24,366 nt of DNA. It comes from CAYZPW01 sp964480475 (GTDB lineage: Bacteria; B130-G9). Positions 1 to 6,470 of this stretch are shown in pieces (within the stretch, counting starts at the first letter, position 1; the number at the start of each line of letters is the position of its first letter). A model generated the notes under the pieces. It made no database searches, was not told where the DNA came from, and saw only the letters and a list, made by a program, of their open reading frames with translations. The stretch spans positions 1 to 24,366 of the forward strand of contig CAYZPW010000051.1 of assembly GCA_964480475.1 (NCBI GenBank). Direction: 5' to 3'. Both the position numbers and the translations under genes were made by a program.

Positions 1-10
1 CAAGCCTGCT

Positions 11-588
11 CGGTCCACCCCCACATGCGTGGGGAAAACAACAACAGTACAACCGTCTAAAGCTGTGCCTACGGTCCACCCCCACATGCGTGCGGAAAAC
101 GCTACCTCTGTTCCTTCACTCACTGTAGTCTCCGGTCCACCCCCACATGCGTGGGGAAAACTGCTCACCACACGACAGGCAAAGGCCACCCACCGGTCCA
201 CCCCCACATGCGTGGGGAAAACCACGTCTCACGAAGCGCAGTTAAAAGACTTCTCGGTCCACCCCCACATCCGTGGGGAAAACTCTTCAGGGTTGATGGA
301 GAAAACCAACCGGCCCGGTCCACCCCCACATGCGTGGGGAAAACCCCTTCTTCCCACCCCCAACTATATGCCCAATCGGTCCACCCCCACATGCGTGGGG
401 AAAACTTGCATAGTCGTCATCTTTAACGTGAAGGTCGCGGTCCACCCCCACATGCGTGGGGAAAACTGAGCATGAACTATGTCACCTTCAACACGCCACG
501 GTCCACCCCCACATGCGTGGGGAAAACAAGGTCACGTTGAATGGTGGTTGAACAGAGGCCGGTCCACCCCCACATGCGTGGGGAAAAC
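11..588 (-). CRISPR. Type I-E CRISPR array, 10 repeats, continues past left edge
   Basis: Ten 29-bp repeats start at 11, 72, 133, 194, 255, 316, 377, 438, 499 and 560. They enclose nine spacers of exactly 32 bp, plus a partial spacer at 1-10. Read on the minus strand, the repeat is G-TTTT, a 6-bp stem (CCCCAC/GTGGGG) around a GCAT loop, then the 8-nt tail GTGGACCG. This is the layout Cas6e cuts at the base of the stem, leaving an 8-nt 5' handle ending ACCG. Eight repeats are identical. Repeat 72-100 has one stem substitution at 93, and repeat 255-283 has one loop substitution at 271. Transcription is leftward from the leader at 589-687, so the newest spacers are at the right (528-559). Spacer sources cannot be judged without a search. 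Confidence 0.99.
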
Positions 589-687
589 ACCACCCAATTG
601 TGCTATCGTCAAATACCAACCGCAATATATTATAGTCCGCTAGCTACTGGTTCAATTCTAATCCGCGTCAGTACACTTGTCGCTGCG
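589..687 (-). promoter_or_regulatory. CRISPR leader with pre-crRNA promoter
   Basis: This 99-bp A/T-richer stretch lies between the cas2 stop and the first repeat, where the leader should be. On the minus strand it has a perfect -10 TATAAT (634 down to 629) and a -35-like TTGAAC (655 down to 650) with a short 15-nt spacer. Initiation would fall near 622, about 35 nt before the first repeat. The position and the -10 box are seen directly. Promoter activity is inferred. I did not find a convincing IHF site. Confidence 0.75.
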
Positions 688-972
688 CTACTTATGCTTC
701 TTCTGCATGCGGACGAGGGCTATGCCCTCAAGGTCAACCATATCACGTGAAAGGTCGCCGGATGACCGCCACAAATAGCCTTGGGGACATCGGCTGCCCC
801 ATATCTGCAACACACCGCCCGCACGGCATTTGCTCAACGCCTTCTCCCATAACTTATCTCTGACGCGGGCACTCGGATTGCCCAGAAAAACCCCGCTCTT
901 GGGCTCAATTAGCCAGCGAGACAGCTCTCCCTTCAAGCTCGCCGGGGTATTCTCCAATATCATCACAAGCAT
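688..972 (-). CDS. cas2: CRISPR-associated endonuclease Cas2, type I-E
   Basis: This 94-residue protein is Cas2 of the I-E subtype, which pairs with Cas1 to form the integrase complex that inserts new spacers at the leader-proximal repeat. The N-terminus (MLVMILENTPASLKGELS) and the segment IEPKSGVFLGNPSARVRDKLW align closely with E. coli Cas2 as I recall it (MLVVVTENVP... GVYVGDVSAKIREMIW). The length matches the family, and it ends directly after the core fold with no nuclease fusion. The ATG at 972 is preceded by GGAGG with six nucleotides between, and that ribosome site lies inside cas1. The two genes overlap by 68 bp in different frames. It is the last cas gene before the leader. Confidence 0.97.
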   Translation of the reverse strand: MLVMILENTPASLKGELSRWLIEPKSGVFLGNPSARVRDKLWEKALSKCRAGGVLQIWGSRCPQGYLWRSSGDLSRDMVDLEGIALVRMQKKHK

Positions 973-1783
973 CTAGCACCTCCGCGATATCTGGCAATAT
1001 TCGGGACATGAGTTTTGATTCGTAGAATGCATCGCGGCAAGCTATGCGAGTCCGGCGTTCGACATCCAGCTCGCCTTCCTTGACCGTCTCGAAAGCGGTG
1101 GGGACAGCTATTTCGGTCTTATACAAATCGGCAATGTCATATACGAAGCTGAGCATTTTGCCGGTGTGGATGAACCCAATTGCTGGCGAGTAGCCTGCAG
1201 AGAGGATCGCGGCATGGCAAATCCCGTACAGACAGGAATTCGCCGCAGAAAGGGCCCGGTTTAGAGGGTCCGCCTCCCTCCAGTCGTCCTGGTTGTAGGC
1301 TCGTCCTTGCCAATCCACGCCGACCTCGCCGGCGATACGCTCGTATTCGCGCCTGACCCTCTGGCCCTCCTTGCTGCGGATCTGGGCAATGTTCAGATTG
1401 TGGTTGAGTTCTTCCATGAATCTCTTCTGATACATGCGCCGTATGACGCGCATCCGCGATTTTTTGCAGGACCACAATGTGACCTGTCCCAGCAGCCGGT
1501 GACTGCTATGTGTGCCACCTGTGCTGTGAGCGTAAAGTCTTACGCCTTGTTCACCGGTCCAGCAGACGAGGCAGTTATTGTCGGCCAAAGAGCGCATCGC
1601 GGCGTGTGAGATTCGGGTTCCAGGACCCAACATGACGAATGCAAGCTGATCGATAGGGATTCGCATCTGTCCCTCCTTGTCATAGAAGAGGAGCGATGAC
1701 TTCTCAACATCCAGCCTGCCATGTTCAAGGTAAAGATGGCTCCAGCGGTCTTGGAATTTGGGCAATTCATGTAGATTCCGCAT
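905..1783 (-). CDS. cas1: CRISPR-associated integrase Cas1, type I-E
   Basis: This 292-residue Cas1 is the catalytic subunit of the Cas1-Cas2 spacer integrase. The metal-binding residues are all visible: Glu139 (RSKEGQ), His206 (GFIHTGK) and Asp216/Asp219 (FVYDIADLYK). They line up with E. coli Glu141, His208, Asp218 and Asp221 with a constant offset of two. The N-terminal beta domain (MRNLHELPKFQDRWSHLYLEHG) is typical of the I-E branch. The ATG at 1783 follows GGAAGGAG at a spacing of six. The start overlaps the 3' end of cas6e by 17 bp and the end overlaps cas2 by 68 bp, which implies translational coupling. No damage is visible, so the adaptation module should be active. Confidence 0.98.
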   Translation of the reverse strand: MRNLHELPKFQDRWSHLYLEHGRLDVEKSSLLFYDKEGQMRIPIDQLAFVMLGPGTRISHAAMRSLADNNCLVCWTGEQGVRLYAHSTGGTHSSHRLLGQVTLWSCKKSRMRVIRRMYQKRFMEELNHNLNIAQIRSKEGQRVRREYERIAGEVGVDWQGRAYNQDDWREADPLNRALSAANSCLYGICHAAILSAGYSPAIGFIHTGKMLSFVYDIADLYKTEIAVPTAFETVKEGELDVERRTRIACRDAFYESKLMSRILPDIAEVLDACDDIGEYPGELEGRAVSLAN

Positions 1784-2504
1784 GGGGTTCTCCTTCCTGG
1801 GGTCGAACGGGCTTCACGCTTAGCAGGCCGAAGCCGAACGCCTTGCCGGGGCCGATGCCTGAGCGGATTGTATGCAAGAACTGGTCCGGCTTCGTCACTT
1901 GCAGAACTCCATCAAAGCGAACTGACAGCAGCGATAGCTTTCGATCTTGCCCCTGCCTCCCCTTTGAGAGATGGCTGAAATCGTCCTCGCAGACGGCGCT
2001 CGCTGAGCGAACTAGAAAGCCGCCAGATGCGGCCTTGCTCCTAAGCCAATTGAGTTGCTCCTCTTCCTTGAGAAGACCTATGCGTTTGCCATTGTTCTTG
2101 GACACTCCGTCCAGCCGCTGGTGTTTGGCTGTGGACCCAATCTTCTTCGTTGGATTTGCGCGCAATCGGAACGCCAACACGTGCCCAGCAGGGAAGAGCA
2201 GCTTCTCTTCGGGTATTCTCTTACAGGCGGGATTCTCATCAACTACCGTCTCCGCCGGTTCTAGGAAGTAATCGGAGTGTTTGGTGGCAATCCTCGACCA
2301 ATCTGGCTCTACCTCAGACTGAACATACACGACACGATGCTTCGTGGGTCGGTCCATGTCGAGGCGCCAGAGTATGCGCCCCAAAGAGCCATCTGTCCCT
2401 TCCGGGAATGCTCGCATTAGAGTTCGGTGCATCTCGTACGCTTCTAGAACATCCTTTCGCGCTCGTCTGCAGCGTGGATTGATTATCAATCGCGACAAGT
2501 ACAT
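1767..2504 (-). CDS. cas6e: Cas6e (Cse3/CasE) pre-crRNA endoribonuclease
   Basis: Cas6e cuts each repeat of the pre-crRNA and stays bound to the 3' hairpin as the head subunit of Cascade. The protein has 245 residues. The N-terminus MYLSRLIINPRCRRARKDVL, followed by Tyr23 and His26 (EAYEMHRTL), matches the catalytic Tyr/His pair of Thermus Cse3. The C-terminal glycine-rich motif GIGPGKAFGFGLL is the conserved RAMP RNA-binding loop. The ATG at 2504 has an extended GGAGGAGG ribosome site. It overlaps cas5e by 15-19 bp upstream and cas1 by 17 bp downstream. Its expected substrate, the 6-bp-stem repeat, is the array at 11-588. Confidence 0.97.
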   Translation of the reverse strand: MYLSRLIINPRCRRARKDVLEAYEMHRTLMRAFPEGTDGSLGRILWRLDMDRPTKHRVVYVQSEVEPDWSRIATKHSDYFLEPAETVVDENPACKRIPEEKLLFPAGHVLAFRLRANPTKKIGSTAKHQRLDGVSKNNGKRIGLLKEEEQLNWLRSKAASGGFLVRSASAVCEDDFSHLSKGRQGQDRKLSLLSVRFDGVLQVTKPDQFLHTIRSGIGPGKAFGFGLLSVKPVRPQEGEPHAEST

Positions 2505-3220
2505 GTTTCCTCCTCCCTAAGTGGAACTACCTTGCCAAGACCCCAGAATTGGGTTGTCACGTGGCGCAGCATGAACTTACGCGGATACTGGAAGGCTGCG
2601 CCAATTGGCTGGTCGCAACGGACTTCTTCACCTACGCCAAACTGCGTTTCCAAAACTACTCGCAGCCTTTCGGGAGGCTTTTTCGGTATCTCTGACATAA
2701 GTCTCGGCCAGGGATAGCGCTCCAGTGCATCTTCGAGCGCCTCATTTTCTCTAACGCCGTCGGGAATCCAAATGGGGACGCTCGGTAGAAATGCTTTGCG
2801 TCCCAGGTAGAGCGCCCAGCGGGGATTTCTCAGAGCGTCTTGAACCTTTTCCAGCAGGTTTATCTCGTCACCCTCAAGACCGACCAGAAAGCCTGCGTCG
2901 GCAAGGAAGTAGCGGTTTGAGGTTACCGTTCGTCCTTTCTTACCATCGGCAGAGATAACCCCGTAGCTCTCACCAGCGCGATGAGAGCCGCCGGCCGTGT
3001 GATAGTCCATCTGCATCACACCCTCTCTGTCCACGCGAACGCCCATTCTGAGCGCGGCGAGGTCGTCAACGGGCTCAGAGCGCGGGCGGCCCAGGGCGGC
3101 GCAGATCAGGCCTATTACACCCGACTTCGAAGGCTCCACACCTGTGTCACGAACCGTGAAGCGACTCTGCGTACCCCAGGACTGCATAGGACCTGCAAGT
3201 CTCATAAGCAGGACAGCCAT
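2486..3220 (-). CDS. cas5e: Cas5e (CasD) Cascade subunit
   Basis: Cas5e caps the 5' handle of the crRNA in Cascade and contacts Cas8e. The protein has 244-245 residues. Diagnostic N-terminal residues are LLMRLAGPMQSWGTQSRF and TGVEPSKSGVIGLICAALGR, the Cas5 RAMP signature that includes the PSKS/GLI motif. Two adjacent starts exist, GTG at 3223 and ATG at 3220. I prefer ATG because AAGGAG lies eight nucleotides upstream of it. The cas7e stop codon at 3226-3228 lies between that ribosome site and the start, so the two genes are coupled. No catalytic function is expected in I-E, where Cas6e does the cutting. Confidence 0.96.
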   Translation of the reverse strand: MAVLLMRLAGPMQSWGTQSRFTVRDTGVEPSKSGVIGLICAALGRPRSEPVDDLAALRMGVRVDREGVMQMDYHTAGGSHRAGESYGVISADGKKGRTVTSNRYFLADAGFLVGLEGDEINLLEKVQDALRNPRWALYLGRKAFLPSVPIWIPDGVRENEALEDALERYPWPRLMSEIPKKPPERLRVVLETQFGVGEEVRCDQPIGAAFQYPRKFMLRHVTTQFWGLGKVVPLREEETCTCRD

Positions 3221-3225
3221 CACCG

Positions 3226-4380
3226 CTACTCCTTTCCATTCTGCTTGAATTCCAGGTTTCCCATCACGAATTCCACTAATTGCTCGAAGGCAACAGACCT
3301 GAAGTTGTCCAGCTTCGGCTTGTCTCCGACCATTATCGCAATGTGCTCCACGCGGTCCCAGCCGTACGCCTTCGTGAGCTTCGTCCAGTATTCATCCAGT
3401 GCCTTGATGGAGTTCTCGACAATACCGCCCTCCCTGTCGGGACGGACTGGTTTCTCGAAAGCATTGGCAAGGCTCAGAGGCGTGCCCCCCCTTTTCAACA
3501 CGGCGAGAATGAAGCTTGGGGGATTCTGCGCGGCGAACGAATTCTGCTTGCCTGTGGGGATGGCGGAGGCAGAGGCCCTGACAAACGCCTCGACAGTTTT
3601 CCTCGCGAGCTCCTCATCGTTCCCGAGATTCATCTTGAGCTGCTCGAGGTCAATATTGGCGTAGCGGTAGTAGCAGGCGGAGTTGAACTCCACTGTGCCC
3701 ATCATCCCGGCGCCGGTTTCCTCCTTCGGATTGAGGTCATCCACGGCAGTATAGAAGTCGAATTCCATGCTCACCTTGTGCGTCGAGATGGCGTGAGCGA
3801 CCTGGCAGGCAGCGTCCATGTTCTTGAACGCCTCGGAGGTTACCATTCTGCCGAAGAGGCCTATATCGGCCGTGCGCGGAGTTGGGAGTGGCTTGCCGTC
3901 CTTGAGCTTTCTGTTCTTCGTGTCTACGATATCTTTCGCCTTGGTTCCGTCATTGAGAAGCTGTATGATGCGCTCCGCACATTGCTCGACCTCTCGATGA
4001 GTGAAGAAGATTATCTGTGGCGTTTTGAATATTCGTCGTTGGTCGGCCTCGGCTTTTTCCTTATCTCGAGGCTTCTCCTCTTCCTTCTTGGCGATCTTCT
4101 CAAGTTGGCTTCCTATGGCATTAAGCTGTGCTTGATCGGCGATGCCCTTTTCCTTGAGCGCATGAATTACCTGATCGGGAAACCGCAATGAGCGGTGTGA
4201 CAGATGCTTTTCAAGCATCGCTTTGAATACATCGCTCCTGCGTGTGGCGCGCTTGATGCATTGGCTCGAAATTCGCGCCCTGCGAACACCACCGAATTCG
4301 CAGTCCTTGGGCGCGCCTGTGTCGTCCCTGTTGAGGTTCGACGGCGCAAAACTCTGAATCATGTGCAGTTCTACAAACAT
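3226..4380 (-). CDS. cas7e: Cas7e (Cse4/CasC) Cascade backbone subunit
   Basis: Cas7e polymerises along the spacer part of the crRNA to form the Cascade backbone, with six copies per complex in E. coli. The protein has 384 residues, near the family norm. The N-terminus VELHMIQSFAPSNLNRDDTGAPKDCEFGGVRRARISSQC is in part the classic signature (SNLNRDD..PK and RARISSQ.IKRA.R). A charged insertion at about residues 80-110 (KKEEEKPRDKEKAEADQ) is probably a flexible loop. The ATG at 4380 has GGAGG at a spacing of seven. It is preceded by the only sizeable gap in the operon, 105 bp with a dyad. Confidence 0.97.
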   Translation of the reverse strand: MFVELHMIQSFAPSNLNRDDTGAPKDCEFGGVRRARISSQCIKRATRRSDVFKAMLEKHLSHRSLRFPDQVIHALKEKGIADQAQLNAIGSQLEKIAKKEEEKPRDKEKAEADQRRIFKTPQIIFFTHREVEQCAERIIQLLNDGTKAKDIVDTKNRKLKDGKPLPTPRTADIGLFGRMVTSEAFKNMDAACQVAHAISTHKVSMEFDFYTAVDDLNPKEETGAGMMGTVEFNSACYYRYANIDLEQLKMNLGNDEELARKTVEAFVRASASAIPTGKQNSFAAQNPPSFILAVLKRGGTPLSLANAFEKPVRPDREGGIVENSIKALDEYWTKLTKAYGWDRVEHIAIMVGDKPKLDNFRSVAFEQLVEFVMGNLEFKQNGKE

Positions 4381-4399
4381 TCCTGACCCTCCTAGTTGC

Positions 4400-4485
4400 T
4401 TTTCCGCTTGAACGTGTTTTCCAAATTCGTTTTCGTATTCATCGGCGGCCGAGTCGGCTGAAGGTGGAACGGCCTCGGCTCGCGA
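4400..4485 (-). other. Intercistronic gap before cas7e with imperfect hairpin
   Basis: The 105-bp gap between cas11 and cas7e (4381-4485) is the only real spacer in an otherwise overlapping operon. On the minus strand it contains GCCGAG and CTCGGC as complementary arms about 20 nt apart, then an A-rich run and the cas7e ribosome site. No open frame of note is present. It may set mRNA stability or allow extra translation of cas7e, whose product is needed in several copies. That role is inferred only. Confidence 0.35.
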
Positions 4486-4956
4486 TCAGTCTTCTTTCTG
4501 CTTCGTCCAGTACCTCTTTGCCCAGTTCTTCTGCACGTAATGGTCTGGATGGTCCCAGTGAAGTACGTCTTCGAGGAGTTGGCACCAGTCGATGGGGACC
4601 TCCTTCGACTTCAGGAGGCTGACCGCCTGACGCAAATGGTTCCGCAAGTCCTCCCCGTGGCAATTGAGCAGCGCCATGAAGCGCCTTTGAGTGCTGTCAC
4701 TCCTCTCAGGTATCTTCCCAAACGCAGCGCCCAGATTGCCACTCCCGCCCTCGCCCGGATGCAGGGCGAAGAGCGACGCAACAAGCAAGGCAGCGTCTTC
4801 GTCCCAGGGCTTCAAGTCGGCTGGCAAGTAGCGGTATGCCTCATAGGGGACCTCTTGGCGAAGTCCCCGGCGCAGTGTCGCCAATGCCCCACGGTCTTCG
4901 CGCCTACGCAGGTCCCTCAGTGATTCTATGAATCGGTCTTTCCAAGAATCAATCAT
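4486..4956 (-). CDS. cse2: Cse2 (CasB, Cas11) Cascade small subunit
   Basis: Cse2 forms the dimeric belly of Cascade and stabilises the R-loop. The product is a basic, helical protein of 156-158 residues, close to E. coli Cse2 in length. Typical elements are RGALATLRRGL near the N-terminus, the central R..F..LL..... pattern (TQRRFMALLNCHGEDLRNHLRQAVSLL in part) and a C-terminal WAKRYW segment. A GTG at 4962 is possible, but ATG at 4956 is better placed, eight nucleotides after AAAGGA. With that start the overlap with cas8e is eight nucleotides, a typical coupling arrangement. It is identified mostly by pattern and position. Confidence 0.93.
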   Translation of the reverse strand: MIDSWKDRFIESLRDLRRREDRGALATLRRGLRQEVPYEAYRYLPADLKPWDEDAALLVASLFALHPGEGGSGNLGAAFGKIPERSDSTQRRFMALLNCHGEDLRNHLRQAVSLLKSKEVPIDWCQLLEDVLHWDHPDHYVQKNWAKRYWTKQKED

Positions 4957-6469
4957 TCGCACCGTCCTTTCCGCTTATTAGATAGGGTTTCATCAGACCT
5001 CCGATTTTCTTCATAAGGGTATCTCTCGCGATTGTCACTGCCTTGAAAGCCCTGCCGGATGTGCCGAGCATACCGCAGGCGCTGTCGAACGCCTCTTCTG
5101 CGGTTCTGCGCACAAACGTCGCCCAGTTTGGCAGCTCTTTCTGGACTCCGAATTGTTTGATGCCGTCCAACACGGACTCGTCTTCAGGCAATGCAACGAG
5201 GAGCCTTCTGAAGGGCACCTCCAGGCTCGACCAATAGATTCGCCTGGCCTGGGCCGGGAGGCTCTCTCTTAGGCGGTCTCTCTTGCCTACACCAATCTCT
5301 CTCGCCATACGGCGAAGTTCTGATCCGAGAATGCCATCGACCTTCTCTGCCAATTGGAGAGCGCTTCGGAGAGCCTCGCCTGGGCCTTCCTCCTTCAAGT
5401 ATATGGGCGGAAGCGGCAGACGCTCATGTCGCCAAAGCTCTATGGCATTATTGTCAGCAACTGCGCCGAATGCGCTCAATTCCTTCTCACCAATCCCAAG
5501 TCTCGCGATGAGGTTGATGAAACCCGGCTCAACCCCATTCCTGCGCTTGACAAGGCTCATCATGGAGTGGCTTTCTCGCCACAAAGCCCTCTCTTCGCTT
5601 ATGCCAATAGCTTCATAACCTCTTTCCGGGGATTGTGTGTAGTAGAGCATGGGGTCCCGATTCAGTTGGGTCCACTCCTTGGAAATCGGAGGTCCTGACT
5701 TGAAGTATGTGTGCGTCAATTCCCCATGACAATGCACTAGTAGTATGCGTCGATGAGGCCAAGTGAGGTAGTCCACATACCCTCTAGGAATAGCTGTCGT
5801 CCTTGTCTGGGAGTCGTATTCCCAACATGGTCTGTCCTCGCCCAAATCTGAGGCGATTGGCCGTTCGCTGTTGTAGATTACTAGGTTGAACATCAATGTC
5901 TCGAAGAGATTTGTTCCCCTCACCACAACGCTTACGCCATGGGTGAGCGGCGAAGTTTGATAGCCGCGGCCGTCTGGGATAGCGTATGACTGAAAGACCA
6001 GCACCAATCGCGCCGCATGTCCGGGCTGGACTGCAGCTCGTGCATCATCAAATGAATGGTCGAACAAGGTAGTCCCGCCTATCGAGGACAGCTCTCGGGC
6101 GAGCTTCGCGATAGGCACTCGTTCTTTCTCGCCGACCAATGAAGCGTCTTGCAGGAACGGGAAGTCAGGATGAAAGAGAAAGAATCTGTGTCCTAACTCA
6201 TCGAAGTATCTTTCAAGAGGCTGCCCGTCAAATGTCCCTGCGGCGAAGAGATGTTTCCACTTGGCCAAGCTCCCTGGGCCGAGATTGCGATGCAGAATCG
6301 CAAGCAGGAGTCTGTGGAGAGTTAGTGTAATCAATGGTGAGGGGTCGAATACCTCGGTGATTTCTGAGGCCCGCGATAGCACCTCCCCCAAACCAAGCTC
6401 TTTCCTCTCGCCACTCATTATGCATGGTATCCATGGGTCATCTACAAGACTAAAACTGGGTCCTTCCAT
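4949..6469 (-). CDS. cas8e: Cas8e (Cse1/CasA) Cascade large subunit
   Basis: Cas8e recognises the PAM and recruits Cas3. The protein has 506 residues, against about 502 in E. coli. The N-terminus FSLVDDPWIPCIM..GERKELGLGEVLS is the hallmark start of CasA proteins. The middle carries HP.FPFLQD and GGTTLFDHS-type motifs (FLFHPDFPFLQDASL; SIGGTTLFDHSFDD), which the family uses around the L1 loop, and the C-terminal third is helical. The ATG at 6469 follows AAAGGA at a spacing of eight. The cas3 stop is one nucleotide upstream of the start. No frameshift is seen. Confidence 0.96.
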   Translation of the reverse strand: MEGPSFSLVDDPWIPCIMSGERKELGLGEVLSRASEITEVFDPSPLITLTLHRLLLAILHRNLGPGSLAKWKHLFAAGTFDGQPLERYFDELGHRFFLFHPDFPFLQDASLVGEKERVPIAKLARELSSIGGTTLFDHSFDDARAAVQPGHAARLVLVFQSYAIPDGRGYQTSPLTHGVSVVVRGTNLFETLMFNLVIYNSERPIASDLGEDRPCWEYDSQTRTTAIPRGYVDYLTWPHRRILLVHCHGELTHTYFKSGPPISKEWTQLNRDPMLYYTQSPERGYEAIGISEERALWRESHSMMSLVKRRNGVEPGFINLIARLGIGEKELSAFGAVADNNAIELWRHERLPLPPIYLKEEGPGEALRSALQLAEKVDGILGSELRRMAREIGVGKRDRLRESLPAQARRIYWSSLEVPFRRLLVALPEDESVLDGIKQFGVQKELPNWATFVRRTAEEAFDSACGMLGTSGRAFKAVTIARDTLMKKIGGLMKPYLISGKDGAND

Positions 6470-6470
6470 G

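Noticed and set aside
29..469. Open frames through the CRISPR array encoding repeated His-Pro-His-Met-Arg-Gly-Glu-Asn peptides
   Set aside because: These are translations of the 29-bp repeat. The 61-bp period and identical repeats with unique 32-bp spacers show a CRISPR array, not a repeat protein.
3280..4191. 303-codon plus-strand frame opposite cas7e
   Set aside because: It is antisense to a clear cas7e gene with strong family motifs. The translation resembles nothing and follows from codon use of the real gene.
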